This document shows positions 16,225 through 25,315 of a stretch of 64,000 nucleotides of DNA, one piece after another. Positions within the stretch are counted from its first letter, which is position 1; each line of letters opens with the position of its first letter. The position numbers and the translations under genes are program-made. This stretch comes from Iphinoe sp. HA4291-MV1 (GTDB lineage: Bacteria; Cyanobacteriota; Cyanobacteriia; Cyanobacteriales; Nostocaceae): assembly GCA_019359415.1 (NCBI GenBank), contig JAHHHH010000010.1, positions 1-64,000 of the forward strand, given 5' to 3'. The notes beneath the pieces were generated by a model. It did no database searches and was not told the DNA's origin. It saw nothing but the letters and a program-made list of their open reading frames with translations.

Positions 16225-17634
16225 TAAGAGAGGGCAGAAGTACGTAAGCGCAGAGCGCCCCTTTCGGGCAGAATGCAGAGCCCACTGACTAGCAGCAAGA
16301 TGCAATAGAAGGTTATCTTCGTCATTAACAAATCTACTCAAATATGCACTAAAAAGATCTCTGTGCATGGCAACGCCTGTCTTGTCGTAGTGAACCCGTT
16401 CTGACAAGGACTTCTTAACTCGTTCACCCGTCAAATGGGTTTGGGACAAGGCTGTTTTATGAGTAGAAAACTTGGTGAATGAACCGTCAGCAATTTCAGC
16501 TTTACGTTTCAATTCAGATTGCACAAATCCTGGTGATTTGGCAAAAATAGCTTTACCGTAGCGTTTCTGCCAGCCTTTTACGGATACCTTTTCGGTTTTA
16601 ATATGTTTGCCGTATCTCAAGATTTCGTTGACTATACAACGATTTTGACTCCGCGCATAAGCAGTTTTACGACGTTCTAATTCACGTTTCCTCTGTGCAT
16701 TTTTACGGTAATTAGCAGACTTTTTCCACTGCCGCTTCCCTTTTTTAACCTTGCCTTGCTTAACAACAGTTTTACGTCCTACTTGCGACCAAAAGTTAGG
16801 TTCGTAGTTATCGGGATTGCTAACACGTTGAGAACGTTGCATCTTGCGTTGCAACACGCTAATCTCTTGCTCCAATGTTGGTACATTTTCAGCAAAAGGT
16901 AGTAGTCCAGCTTTCTTGTCGCCAACAAAAGCAATATTAGAAATGTTTAAGTCAAGCCCAATTAAACCGTCAGAAACATAGTTTTGAGGTTTCTGATATG
17001 GTAAGCCTTCTAAAACAAGTTGTACAAACCACCTGCGTTTACCATTCAAGATTCGTCGAACAAGACGGCAATATTTAACAGGACTCGACAATCCATGTTT
17101 AATAACTTCGTTGTTTGGGTCAATGATTGCTGGTAATTTCAATCCAGTCCAAACAACATGGTTATTTTGCCATTTGATACCTTGCTTGTTGGTTTTACCT
17201 TCAACTGAGCGAAAGCGAGACTCAACTTTAAACCTAACGTCTTTAGCTTTGCCAAATAGAACACGCTCAACTGCTTTAAATGCACGAGTTGCTAACTTTT
17301 GTTGAACTTGAGCGTCTATGTTTTGAGCAATCCACTTTGAATCTTTGGCTGCACGATTGGCATAAGCTTGTAAGTCATAATCGCTGAATCGGTAAGCTTC
17401 ACGTGCTTTGCTGAAAGCATCACTACGTTCTTTCTTTTGGGTACGCGATATCTTTTTGGCTGTTTGATATGCCCCAGAATTACGTACTAGCTCCATCCTC
17501 GTCCTAGATTCTCCAAGTACATTGTTATACAATCTCATGGCTGCATTGAATCTCGCTTGCAGTTCTGAGTCTTGCTTACTATCAATCTTTAATGGCAGTT
17601 CTAAAACAAATGATGGTTTAGTACTTCGTGGCAT
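16216..17634 (-). CDS. TnpB-type RNA-guided nuclease/transposase accessory protein, zinc finger degraded
   Basis: A 472-aa TnpB-like protein. The N-terminal half is Arg/Lys-rich and binds nucleic acid in this family. RuvC-type residues are visible: Asp in GLIGLDLNISNIAFVG, Glu in IKTEKVSVKGW, and Asp in MHRDLFSAYLSRF. Between the last two, where TnpB normally has CxxC...CxxC, this protein has ALSQTHLTGERVKKSL and ERVHYDKTGVAM: the spacing is kept but the cysteines are gone. A strong Shine-Dalgarno (AGGAGGTGAT, 17643-17652) precedes the start. The gene's last codons and stop fall in the tandem array. A small RHH gene lies divergently upstream, a common pairing. No tnpA is present, so this is a solitary copy. 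Confidence 0.85.
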   Translation of the reverse strand: MPRSTKPSFVLELPLKIDSKQDSELQARFNAAMRLYNNVLGESRTRMELVRNSGAYQTAKKISRTQKKERSDAFSKAREAYRFSDYDLQAYANRAAKDSKWIAQNIDAQVQQKLATRAFKAVERVLFGKAKDVRFKVESRFRSVEGKTNKQGIKWQNNHVVWTGLKLPAIIDPNNEVIKHGLSSPVKYCRLVRRILNGKRRWFVQLVLEGLPYQKPQNYVSDGLIGLDLNISNIAFVGDKKAGLLPFAENVPTLEQEISVLQRKMQRSQRVSNPDNYEPNFWSQVGRKTVVKQGKVKKGKRQWKKSANYRKNAQRKRELERRKTAYARSQNRCIVNEILRYGKHIKTEKVSVKGWQKRYGKAIFAKSPGFVQSELKRKAEIADGSFTKFSTHKTALSQTHLTGERVKKSLSERVHYDKTGVAMHRDLFSAYLSRFVNDEDNLLLHLAASQWALHSARKGRSALTYFCPLLSQ

Positions 17635-17694
17635 ATCTTGTAATCACCTCCTGGACTTGTTAGACTATATTTAGTATGTACGGCATATCTATAA

Positions 17695-17880
17695 ATGTCA
17701 ATGTCAAAAGGACAAAAGAGATTAAAAAATATTCCAATACTTCATGATGAAGTGAAGAGAAAAAGAACTATCAATTTGACCGATACAGCTTGGAATAAAA
17801 TCAAATTAATAGCTATTGAACAGAAAACCAGTGTTAGTGAATTAATCGAAAAAATGATTAGAGAATGTCACGGCAGTTAA
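17695..17880 (+). CDS. Ribbon-helix-helix (CopG-like) small protein
   Basis: A 61-aa basic protein. Residues 22-58 (KRTINLTDTAWNKIKLIA...VSELIEKMIRE) have a short strand and two helices, as in CopG/Arc-type DNA-binding proteins. It is divergent from the TnpB-type gene with a 60-bp gap. Such RHH genes accompany solitary tnpB genes in cyanobacteria, and it probably represses the shared promoter. That role is inferred from position. Confidence 0.7.
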   Translation: MSMSKGQKRLKNIPILHDEVKRKRTINLTDTAWNKIKLIAIEQKTSVSELIEKMIRECHGS

Positions 17881-17918
17881 AACTGCTTGAGTCGCCTTTC
17901 CACCCCGATATAAATACC

Positions 17919-17954
17919 GGATGAGGCAGTTTAAGATTTTAAACTGCCTCATCC
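17919..17954. terminator. Strong 16-bp hairpin after the RHH gene
   Basis: Perfect arms GGATGAGGCAGTTTAA (17919-17934) and TTAAACTGCCTCATCC (17939-17954) with a GATT loop. It lies 38 bp after the RHH stop. There is no clear T-run after it. It could end the RHH transcript, or mark the outer end of the TnpB-bearing element, since IS200/IS605 ends form hairpins. Confidence 0.55.
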
Positions 17955-18041
17955 TTCGGGGCTATCAGGCTTCCCAATTTATTTACGTATAAATTTTTCT
18001 TAAATTTCTGCCCTCAGCATAGCTGCCTTTCTTCGGTCACT

Positions 18042-18611
18042 TTATGCTTGTGTTGTAGAATCAGATTGATTCAGAGCAGAACGAGCATTCAATGACAGCA
18101 TGACGCGTGAAATACCAGTAAAGAGAATGCTGACGCCTACTAATGTCCCAATAACCCAAGGAGCATCGAAGGGCCATTGGAACCAAATCATTGCACCCAA
18201 AAGCAGGGTAATAATGCCATTACCCAGCGCCCAAGTCCAATTTTGTTGCGGACGCAGCCGGAATGCCAAAATCAGCTCAAATACGCCTTCTGTCAACAGA
18301 AAACTACCTAACAATAGAGTCAGTGTGAGAATTCCTGTCGAGGGATAAACAAACAGCATCACGCCTGTTGCGAAGTAGAGAATACTGAGTAAGATTTTCC
18401 AAACGAAGCCTCCCTCATTGCGGGTTTGAAATGCATAACCCAGCTTGGCTCCTCCAGAAGAAATAAGAATTAAAGCAATCCAAGTCTCAGCGAAGATTGT
18501 TGAGACAGAAGGCAAAGCAATTGCTACAATCCCTAAGATAGTTAGGAGAATGCCAATTAACAGTGAGTTATTGATACCCTTGTTGATATCACCAGAAACG
18601 TTGGTTGTCAT
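18042..18611 (-). CDS. HdeD-family membrane protein (DUF308)
   Basis: A 189-aa integral membrane protein with six hydrophobic helices in three repeated pairs (SLLIGILLTILGIVAIALP, WIALILISSGGAKLGYAF, ILLSILYFATGVMLFVYP, ILTLTLLLGSFLLTEGVFEL, and two more). This is the HdeD/DUF308 pattern. HdeD is linked to acid resistance in enterobacteria; the cyanobacterial role is unknown. It stands alone. Confidence 0.87.
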   Translation of the reverse strand: MTTNVSGDINKGINNSLLIGILLTILGIVAIALPSVSTIFAETWIALILISSGGAKLGYAFQTRNEGGFVWKILLSILYFATGVMLFVYPSTGILTLTLLLGSFLLTEGVFELILAFRLRPQQNWTWALGNGIITLLLGAMIWFQWPFDAPWVIGTLVGVSILFTGISRVMLSLNARSALNQSDSTTQA

Positions 18612-18747
18612 AAAAATCTTTTCTTTGTAATTAAGTGAACTCTACGATTTAGGCTAGAAAATTTCTCAAGAATTTTGTAGACTCCTAAGATATACGTCTT
18701 ACGAGGCTCTTCTCCCCCTCTAACCAATTAGCTATATCAAAGCGTAA

Positions 18748-18872
18748 TACCGTTTCACTTTAATATTGATACAAATGGGAATTGGGAATTAGTCATTAGT
18801 CATTAGTCATTAGTCATTAGTCATTAGTTTTGTCCCATTGCGAGCTTGCCCCTTGCCCCTTGCCCCTTGCCC
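18748..18872. repeat. Element end plus GTCATTA and CCCCTTG heptamer repeats
   Basis: ATACCGTTTCACTTTAATAT, also at 2643, leads into six GTCATTA units (18789-18829) and then four CCCCTTG units (18845-18872). It lies in the 400-bp gap between the HdeD-like gene and the protease operon. Confidence 0.75.
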
Positions 18873-19016
18873 TATCCCTTCACTTTCCCTACCTAGCCAT
18901 ATTTCTAGGGTGATTTCTCCCCATTCTTCTGATGTCATTTATATAGACAAAACGGCACGATCGCAACATATGGAAAAGTTATTCCTATTTTGTCTATCAA
19001 GAAGCGGAGGAATAAA

Positions 19017-19949
19017 ATGTCTTCATCTGCATTGGATCGGTCTAACGCCTTACTGGCTTTGTCTAACAATTTAGCTGACATTGTAGAGCAAGTTGGCGGT
19101 GCTGTTGTTGCGGTGAACGCCGGTAGGCGTATTTCCCCTAGTGGTATCCACTGGCGCAATGGGATTATCGTCACATCTGACGAGTCACTCCAGCGCTACG
19201 ATGAAATCACAGTTACCCTATCAAATGGTAATACTGTACCTGTGACACTCATAGGACATGACCCTACCACCGATGTCGCTGTCTTCAAAGTAGAAAATCC
19301 AGAAATCCCAATAGCAAAAATAGGCGACGCCAAAACATTAAAAGTTGGTCATCTGGTAATCGGGTTAGGAAGAAGTAACGAAGGTGACATTCGAGCAGCT
19401 ATGGGTGCAGTGAGTGTTGTCAGTGGTGCTTGGCGGAGTATGACAGGCGGGAATATAGACCAGTTCATCCGTCCAGACATCACGCTTTACCCTGGCTTTG
19501 CAGGTGGACCACTCATAGATGCGGCTGGTTCTGTGGTAGGCATGAATACATCGGGACGGCGCGGTACTGCTCTGACTATCCCAGCTTCTACAGTTAATCG
19601 GGTGGTTGACCAACTGTTGTCAAAAGGACATATTGCACGCGGTTACCTGGGTTTAGGGATGCAACCCGTACGCTTACCAAACAACCTGAAAACAGCACTC
19701 AATTTAACTTCGGTTGGTGGAGTCATTGTTGTTAATGTAGAGCCAAACGGACCTGCTGACAACGCTGGTATGTTGATTGGGGATGTGTTGGTCAGTTTTG
19801 ATAACGCTCCTGTCAATGATACAGGTGATGTATTGGCACTTTTGAACAGTAGCGATCGCGTTGGGAAAACTGTCAAAGTGCAGATCATCCGTGCTGGGGT
19901 GTTAGTTGAGTTAGCAATAGTAATTGGCGAACGATCTGCGAAGGAATAA
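19017..19949 (+). CDS. HtrA/DegP-like PDZ protein, catalytically dead
   Basis: A 310-aa protein with a trypsin-like domain (about 15-205) and a C-terminal PDZ domain (about 210-305, GYLGLGMQPV...GVIVVNVEPNGPADNAGMLIGDVLV). The start at 19017 follows GCGGAGGA, an excellent ribosome-binding site. The active site is lost: where HtrA has TNxHV this protein has VTSDESLQRYD, and the nucleophile motif GNSGGP is GFAGGP. Only the Asp (DPTTDVAVFKV) remains. There is no signal peptide. It is followed by an intact protease of the same fold 23 bp downstream, so it probably regulates or scaffolds that partner. Confidence 0.85.
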   Translation: MSSSALDRSNALLALSNNLADIVEQVGGAVVAVNAGRRISPSGIHWRNGIIVTSDESLQRYDEITVTLSNGNTVPVTLIGHDPTTDVAVFKVENPEIPIAKIGDAKTLKVGHLVIGLGRSNEGDIRAAMGAVSVVSGAWRSMTGGNIDQFIRPDITLYPGFAGGPLIDAAGSVVGMNTSGRRGTALTIPASTVNRVVDQLLSKGHIARGYLGLGMQPVRLPNNLKTALNLTSVGGVIVVNVEPNGPADNAGMLIGDVLVSFDNAPVNDTGDVLALLNSSDRVGKTVKVQIIRAGVLVELAIVIGERSAKE

Positions 19950-19972
19950 TAATTCCAATTCAAAAGCGAAAC

Positions 19973-20806
19973 ATGAGTATCACAACAATGACACGCTTGA
20001 CTGATGAATTAGCATCGGTGGCTGAAAATTTGCGCAAAATGACTGTGAAAGTGCGTAGTAGTTCTTTTGGAAGTGGTTCCGGTGTTATCTGGCGATCGAC
20101 AGAGGAAAGTAGTTTAATTATCACAAATGCCCATGTCGCTACTAACAACAAAGCGACTGTGGAACTGTGTGATGGACGGATTTTTGAAGCTGTACGTACC
20201 AATATAGACCCCACAAAGGATTTAGCTGCTCTCAAAATTGACGAGACTGATTTACCCATTGCAACCATCGATAATTCGGATGCTTTACGAGTAGGTGAAT
20301 TTGTCTTAGCAGTTGGTAATCCTTTTGGTGATAAGGGTACTGTGACAAGCGGGATTATTCACGCTTGTCATCAACGTATAATCATGGCTGATATTCGGCT
20401 GTTTCCTGGCAATTCTGGTGGTCCACTTGCTGACTGTCTTGGACGAGTTATCGGGATTAATACTATGATTGTCAATGGTTTTGCGGTAGCAATACCAAGT
20501 CTTACCGTAGAACGTTTTTTGCGTGGAAATCGTCAAAAGCTTGGTGTGACTCTGCAACCTGTGCTGGTGGATGCAACTAACAATCGCACTTTAGGTTTAT
20601 TAGTGTTGTTAGTCAATTCTGGAAGTGCTGCTGAAGCTGCTGGTGTACTTGTTGGTGATATCCTCATTGGAGTCTCAGGACAACTGTTTACCAAACCTAA
20701 TGATTTAAGCAACTATCTTGAGCATACTAACAGCAGCGAACCACTACCGTTACAAATTTTGCGCGGCGGACAGCAATTGGTTTGTCAGGTGGCGGAGGTG
20801 ATATGA
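19973..20806 (+). CDS. HtrA-like serine protease with PDZ domain
   Basis: A 277-aa protein with a full trypsin-like triad: H54 in TNAHV, D83 in TKDLAALKI, S148 in GNSGGPL. A PDZ domain follows (about 185-275). There is no signal peptide or membrane helix, so it should act in the cytoplasm, unlike classical DegP. It is the second gene of a three-gene operon: the dead homologue lies 23 bp upstream and the response-regulator gene overlaps its stop by 4 bp (ATGA). Confidence 0.88.
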   Translation: MSITTMTRLTDELASVAENLRKMTVKVRSSSFGSGSGVIWRSTEESSLIITNAHVATNNKATVELCDGRIFEAVRTNIDPTKDLAALKIDETDLPIATIDNSDALRVGEFVLAVGNPFGDKGTVTSGIIHACHQRIIMADIRLFPGNSGGPLADCLGRVIGINTMIVNGFAVAIPSLTVERFLRGNRQKLGVTLQPVLVDATNNRTLGLLVLLVNSGSAAEAAGVLVGDILIGVSGQLFTKPNDLSNYLEHTNSSEPLPLQILRGGQQLVCQVAEVI

Positions 20807-21453
20807 TTCGGGTGTTTGTAGTTGCTGCTTCCCCAGTGGTGCGAGCTGGATTGTCAACTGTTGTGGCGACTAGTTCCAAACTTACAGTCGTAGGTAGTGC
20901 ATCAAATTTGGATGTATTTGCAAGGGAATTTGAGCAACTACAACCTGATGTTCTGCTGTTGGATGTGAGTGGTAACTTTCAAGAATTAGTCTGGGAAAAA
21001 TTGCTCTCTTCACAACAGCAGCCATACGCGTTCGCAATTATTGTTCTGACTGATGAACTCGATAGTATAGACTTGGAAGCAGCCCTGCGTGCTGGTGTAC
21101 GGGGTATATTGCCAAGTAGCAGTACAGAGTCGGAAATTGTCGCTGCTGTTGAAGCGATCGCTTTTGGGTTGGTGGTGCTGCATTCTGATACTATCGAGTC
21201 TCTGCTTTCTCCTCAAGAGTCGGGTATGCGGGAGAAAGAAACTGCACATCCTGTACAAGCATTGACGCCACGAGAAATAGAAGTTTTGGAGATGCTTGGT
21301 TCTGGACTGAGTAATAAAGCGATCGCTAAACGTTTAAATATCTCCGAGCATACTGTTAAGTTTCATGTCTCATCTATTTTTCAAAAGCTGAGTGTCTCAA
21401 CGCGCACAGAGGCTGTAACTGTTGGTGTGAGGTTGGGTTTGATTCTGCTGTGA
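20803..21453 (+). CDS. NarL/LuxR-type response regulator with atypical receiver
   Basis: A 216-aa protein whose ATG overlaps the protease stop (ATGA), so translation is probably coupled. Residues 1-120 form a receiver domain with D54 (LLLDVSG), but the acidic pair that normally binds Mg near residues 8-10 is VVAAS, and the conserved Lys is replaced in LPSSSTESE. Phosphorylation by a kinase is therefore doubtful. Residues 150-216 form a LuxR-type helix-turn-helix (LTPREIEVLEMLGSGLSNKAIAKRLNISEHTVKFHV). No histidine kinase is nearby. It may be controlled by the two protease-fold partners; that is inference. Confidence 0.88.
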   Translation: MIRVFVVAASPVVRAGLSTVVATSSKLTVVGSASNLDVFAREFEQLQPDVLLLDVSGNFQELVWEKLLSSQQQPYAFAIIVLTDELDSIDLEAALRAGVRGILPSSSTESEIVAAVEAIAFGLVVLHSDTIESLLSPQESGMREKETAHPVQALTPREIEVLEMLGSGLSNKAIAKRLNISEHTVKFHVSSIFQKLSVSTRTEAVTVGVRLGLILL

Positions 21454-21455
21454 GA

Positions 21456-22022
21456 TTATTTTAATCCTAACCTAAGCCAAGAAAACACTTGCTCAACTGT
21501 CAACCGCAAGTTTAAAAATTCTGGCACTGGTAGGATATCATCTGGTTTACGCTTAATTCCAGGTAATTGATTGGGTTGGAAGCAGATGATAGCTTTCTCT
21601 TCTGGGTCAATTAGCCATCCTAAACTTGTCTGATGCCTAATACAGAACAAAATATTATCCGTCACCTTAGTCTGTGATTGGTCTGGTGAGAGAATTTCTA
21701 TCGTCCAGTCTGGAGATAGTTCAAATGTATTTGCGACTTCTCCATCAGTATCAAAGGGAATTCTTTCCCATTTAAAAACTGCTATATCAGGTACAATAGA
21801 GCGTCCGCCAAAGGTACAACGCAGTTCTGGGAAAGCATAAGCAATTTGCCCAGGAAATCCTACTTCGTTAATCGTATCAGCTAGTCTTATTTGCAGGGTA
21901 CTATGCTTTCCTTGGGGCATGGGTTTTTGATAAATTTGACCATCAATAAACTCACCAGCTGGTTTTGTTTCTGGTAATTGTAAGAATTTAGCTAGGGTCA
22001 TGGGTCTAGTTGTTGCGGTCAT
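21456..22022 (-). CDS. Uma2-family (DUF820) PD-(D/E)XK-fold protein
   Basis: A 188-aa protein started at ATG 22022; a TTG five codons upstream is less likely. Motifs: FLQLPETKPAGEFIDGQIYQK, RSIVPDIAVFKW with the metal-site Asp, DWTIEILSPDQSQTKVTDNI with the E...Q/K signature, and LGWLIDPEEKAII. It converges on the regulator gene with a 2-bp gap. The role is unknown, as for the paralogue at 7681. Confidence 0.87.
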   Translation of the reverse strand: MTATTRPMTLAKFLQLPETKPAGEFIDGQIYQKPMPQGKHSTLQIRLADTINEVGFPGQIAYAFPELRCTFGGRSIVPDIAVFKWERIPFDTDGEVANTFELSPDWTIEILSPDQSQTKVTDNILFCIRHQTSLGWLIDPEEKAIICFQPNQLPGIKRKPDDILPVPEFLNLRLTVEQVFSWLRLGLK

Positions 22023-22233
22023 ACAACAGAGGCTCAATAGTATTCGTTATAACAAGCCTTTCATTGATTTTAGCTTGGTTTCTTGGGGCTTTCAGCTGTT
22101 TAATCCCCAATTACGCACGTCTTATGGGGGATAAGCAACAGATTTTCATCATGTATATTATTCATTTAAAGTTAACATAAGGTTATAAATACATCGGTAT
22201 TCATTGAGGTTAGTTCATTTTTGAAAGTTATGG

Positions 22234-22449
22234 TTGAGGAGTGCCATTGCCCCCAAAGTCGGAGATAAAGTGCTGATTCTACGTCCAGCATACATAGCTG
22301 GACGAGTTGGGAAAGTCTTTGCCAAAGAAGCATCATCAGGCGCTCACCCTAGTGAACGCTGGCTCATTCGAGTAGATTCAGAAGACATTGTCGTGTCTTT
22401 GAACGCAAAAGAGTTTGAGGTAGTCAACGATGATTTTGAGATATTTTAG
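22234..22449 (+). CDS. Small conserved cyanobacterial protein, SH3-like
   Basis: A 71-aa protein reading PKVGDKVLILRPAYIAGRVGKVFAKE...RWLIRVDSEDIVVSLNAKEFEVV, a short all-beta fold like KOW/SH3 barrels. No ATG is in frame; TTG at 22234 opens the frame. A GAGGAG sequence at 22235-22240 sits upstream of an in-frame ATT (22246), so the true start is uncertain. It overlaps the convergent gene by 4 bp. Confidence 0.65.
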   Translation: MRSAIAPKVGDKVLILRPAYIAGRVGKVFAKEASSGAHPSERWLIRVDSEDIVVSLNAKEFEVVNDDFEIF

Positions 22450-22709
22450 GTTATGTTTGATGATGATTCGTTACCAATTCCTAATTCTTTTTTGCTGCGT
22501 TTAAGCTGTTTCCAAAGTGCCTTAATCTTTTGATAAGCTTCTTCTGGTGCTAGTTTACCTGATGTCTCCAAACTACTGATGTAGCTAACTTTGTGAGAAA
22601 ATTCTTGGAGATTGGCGTTAAACACCAGACTTTCTGGCTTTATTTGACCGTAGTAGCGAGCGTGAGGGTAGAGAAGTTTTTCCTTGTCTCTGTGTAAGAA
22701 GTGTTCCAT
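22446..22709 (-). CDS. Conserved cyanobacterial protein, DUF7219-like
   Basis: An 87-aa protein containing LLYPHARYYGQIKPESLVFNANLQEF, then KVSYISSLETSGKLAPEEAYQKIKALWKQL, a helical hairpin found in a widely conserved cyanobacterial family of unknown function. It has no membrane segment. It converges with the 22234 gene. Confidence 0.7.
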   Translation of the reverse strand: MEHFLHRDKEKLLYPHARYYGQIKPESLVFNANLQEFSHKVSYISSLETSGKLAPEEAYQKIKALWKQLKRSKKELGIGNESSSNIT

Positions 22710-23120
22710 GAGTCTACCTCCGATTCATTATTTACTTTGATAGTATTTAATCTAAAATTAACCAATGTCCTTTTTAAAACAAAATAAATCAGTAATTTTT
22801 ACATAAAATTTTCTAAAATATACTTTGCCAACTAAGTAAATAAATTAAGCTAAAAACTTAGAGCTTGTTGTCTTGATTAATTTATACGCTAAATTGATCT
22901 TTTATTCATAAGTTTTTTCAAAAGTTCTATCAAAGATTCGTTTCTTAACCTAAACTTAATACTTAAGTACTATAAATCGAGTGAATAACCGTATTTAATC
23001 AAGGTTCTTAAGACTATAACATGGCAGCGTCAAACACAATCTAACTACCTTTAGCTTGTTTCCACTCAAGACGCTGATGATGCTTGGGATATCTGTTCTG
23101 GTTTTGCTGGTGGGTGCGTA
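22710..23120. other. AT-rich gene-free region
   Basis: About 410 bp. The last 75 bp (23046-23120) hold an open frame ending PLKTLMMLGISVLVLLVGA with a stop that overlaps the next ATG (TAATG). It looks like the C-terminal membrane helix of a lost gene that once preceded the MgtC fragment. The rest shows nothing recognisable. Confidence 0.45.
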
Positions 23121-23356
23121 ATGAGTGATATGTTTTTCAGTCCAAGCGATTGGCAGAGCGTAGTTTTCCGGCTAACTATAGCTCTACTAGTTGGTGTTGT
23201 AATTGGCTTCAACCGCGAGCGAACTGGAAGACCTGCTGGGATGAGAACTTTTACAGTGGTGAGTCTGGGTTCTGCTCTATTCGTAATGATTCCCTTGCAG
23301 GTACTACCTGATGGTAGTTTTGCTGAGAATACCCATACTTAGCTCGAACTGTATGA
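23121..23356 (+). pseudogene. Truncated and frameshifted MgtC/SapB family gene
   Basis: The first 73 residues (LTIALLVGVVIGFNRERTGRPAGMRTFTVVSLGSALFVMI) are the N-terminal membrane part of an MgtC/SapB protein. After FAENTHT the frame stops, but the next frame continues LARTV, which is the expected family sequence, before stopping again. The remaining C-terminal part is missing. A short frame [13 protein letters not shown] just before fni may be another remnant. MgtC proteins are linked to Mg or phosphate stress in other bacteria. Confidence 0.7.
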
Positions 23357-23435
23357 GATGAACACCACCCGATGCAGAGAATGCCTGAGGCTGAGAAAAT
23401 AATGATTGTAACAGCTTTAGGTTAGTACCCAACCC

Positions 23436-24482
23436 GTGAATCCTACAAGTCTTTCAGATGCAACCCAGTCACGCAAAGCCGACCACATCCGTATCTGCTT
23501 AGAAGAAGATGTGCAATTCCATCAAACCACGAATGGACTGGAACGCTATCGTTTTACTCATTGTTGCTTACCCGAACTCAACCTTGATGAGATTGACATT
23601 AGTACGAAGTTTTTGGGAAAACATCTCGGCGCACCATTGCTGATTTCTTCTATGACTGGAGGAACCGAACAAGCAGGAATCATTAACCATCGTCTAGCGG
23701 AAGTTGCTCAACATTATAAAATAGCGATGGGTGTTGGTTCGCAGCGTGTGGCGGTGGAAAAACCCCAAGTTGCTGATACCTTTGCTGTTCGCAAGTACGC
23801 CCCTGATATTCTGTTGTTTGCCAATTTGGGTGCAGTTCAATTGAATTACAATTATGGTTTGGATGAGTGTCTAAAAATCATTGATATCCTAGAAGCTGAT
23901 GCTTTGATTTTGCACCTCAACCCGTTACAAGAATGTATTCAACCTAGAGGTGATAAAAATTTTAAAGGCTTGCTTGACAAAATTACAATTTTATGCAGTA
24001 AATTGACAGTACCCGTCATTGCCAAAGAAGTGGGCAATGGTATCTGTGCAGCAATGGCAGAGAAACTCATTGCTGCTGGAGTCAAGGCGATTGACGTAGC
24101 TGGTGCAGGTGGTACGTCTTGGGCAAAGGTAGAAAGTGAACGGGCAGAAAATGCTCTGCAACGCCGTTTGGGAAGGACATTTGCAGACTGGGGTTTGCCA
24201 ACGGCAGAGTGTATTACCAGTATTCGTGCGGTAGCTCCTGATGTGCCTTTGATTGCCTCGGGCGGATTACGTCATGGATTAGAAGTTGCAAAAGCGCTGT
24301 CACTAGGAGCAGACATTGCTGGGTTAGCAATGCCTTTTTTGCAAGCTGCTGCTCTTTGTGAGGCTGCTGTTTACGACTTAGCTGAGATGTTAATTGCCGA
24401 AATCACTACTGTACTATTTTGTACTGGCAACGCTACACTAGAACAATTAAAGTGTTCAAAAAGTTTACAACAAATAAATTGA
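23436..24482 (+). CDS. fni: Type 2 isopentenyl-diphosphate isomerase (FMN-dependent)
   Basis: A 348-aa TIM-barrel enzyme that interconverts IPP and DMAPP for carotenoids, phytol and quinones. Motifs: [16 protein letters not shown] at the start, [58 protein letters not shown], and the flavin-phosphate loops VAGAGGTSW and IASGGLRHG. It starts at GTG 23436. Length is normal. Type 2 enzymes are the usual form in cyanobacteria. Confidence 0.95.
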   Translation: MNPTSLSDATQSRKADHIRICLEEDVQFHQTTNGLERYRFTHCCLPELNLDEIDISTKFLGKHLGAPLLISSMTGGTEQAGIINHRLAEVAQHYKIAMGVGSQRVAVEKPQVADTFAVRKYAPDILLFANLGAVQLNYNYGLDECLKIIDILEADALILHLNPLQECIQPRGDKNFKGLLDKITILCSKLTVPVIAKEVGNGICAAMAEKLIAAGVKAIDVAGAGGTSWAKVESERAENALQRRLGRTFADWGLPTAECITSIRAVAPDVPLIASGGLRHGLEVAKALSLGADIAGLAMPFLQAAALCEAAVYDLAEMLIAEITTVLFCTGNATLEQLKCSKSLQQIN

Positions 24483-24544
24483 TACTCCCCTGGCTGCCCA
24501 AATTTCGCGCAATAAGGATGGGTATAGTGTGGGTATTTGACATT

Positions 24545-25315
24545 TTACTGCGATTGAATGTGACCATGCAAAATCACAAGAGTTTCTGCTAGTTGAGTGA
24601 GACGGGTTTCTAGATATTGTTTTCGTCCCAAGAGTTGGCGCAACTTTTGGTAACGCGCAATTGCCATACTCACGCTAGCAACCTGCTCAGGTGGACATGG
24701 ACGCGACCACACTTTACCAGAAGCATCTAAACCACACAGACGATACCCAGTACGAGGTGATTGGCAAGAAACTTTGCTATCAGTGCAAATTTCTTCTACG
24801 TAGTCCATGAGGCGGTCAACTTCTGCATGGCGCAGTGTTGCGGTTCCTCCTGGTTGGAGTTCGCGTTCATGCGACTCTAGCCAACCATTGACAATCGGTC
24901 CTTCTAAATAAATATCTTGAATCTGCCGGACAATTTTTTGTAGTTCTTTTTGCCAAGAAGTGACACTTTCCTGAATTTCTTGCAACAAATTTATTGCCAA
25001 AGCAGGATTTGCTCCGTTTCGATGGCTAGTAAAGCTAGGAGTTTTGAACTTCGGTAGGATTGGTGTTTTGCCATCGCTATCTTGTGCTGGAAAAGTCTGC
25101 ACAGAGGTATCGTGGGTAGGTGAGTTTTGTTCCGATCGCGTAGAAGACTCGTCCTCGGAAGGCGCAGGATCACTCGTTGAGTGTTCTGATCCCCCAACGC
25201 TGATCCGAAACGATAGAGACTGCTTTATCAAACCATCTGCTTCGGCAGATCCAGCAGTGTTGCGAGTCCCCATATCGTGTAGAGTTGCCTCTATGCGTTT
25301 TATGCCTGCTTTCAT
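24545..25315 (-). CDS. Conserved cyanobacterial protein, unknown function
   Basis: A 256-aa protein started at 25315 (MKAGIKRIEATLHDMGTRN); the longer frame upstream is encoded by non-conserved, AT-rich DNA. Residues 30-100 are Ser/Pro/Asp-rich and probably disordered. Residues 105-255 form a helical region with charged coiled segments (SWQKELQKIVRQIQDIYLEGPIVNGWLES, ARYQKLRQLLGRKQYLETRL) and four scattered Cys (VEEICTDSKVSC, YRLCGLDASG, RPCPPEQ). No family is recognised. Confidence 0.65.
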   Translation of the reverse strand: MKAGIKRIEATLHDMGTRNTAGSAEADGLIKQSLSFRISVGGSEHSTSDPAPSEDESSTRSEQNSPTHDTSVQTFPAQDSDGKTPILPKFKTPSFTSHRNGANPALAINLLQEIQESVTSWQKELQKIVRQIQDIYLEGPIVNGWLESHERELQPGGTATLRHAEVDRLMDYVEEICTDSKVSCQSPRTGYRLCGLDASGKVWSRPCPPEQVASVSMAIARYQKLRQLLGRKQYLETRLTQLAETLVILHGHIQSQ

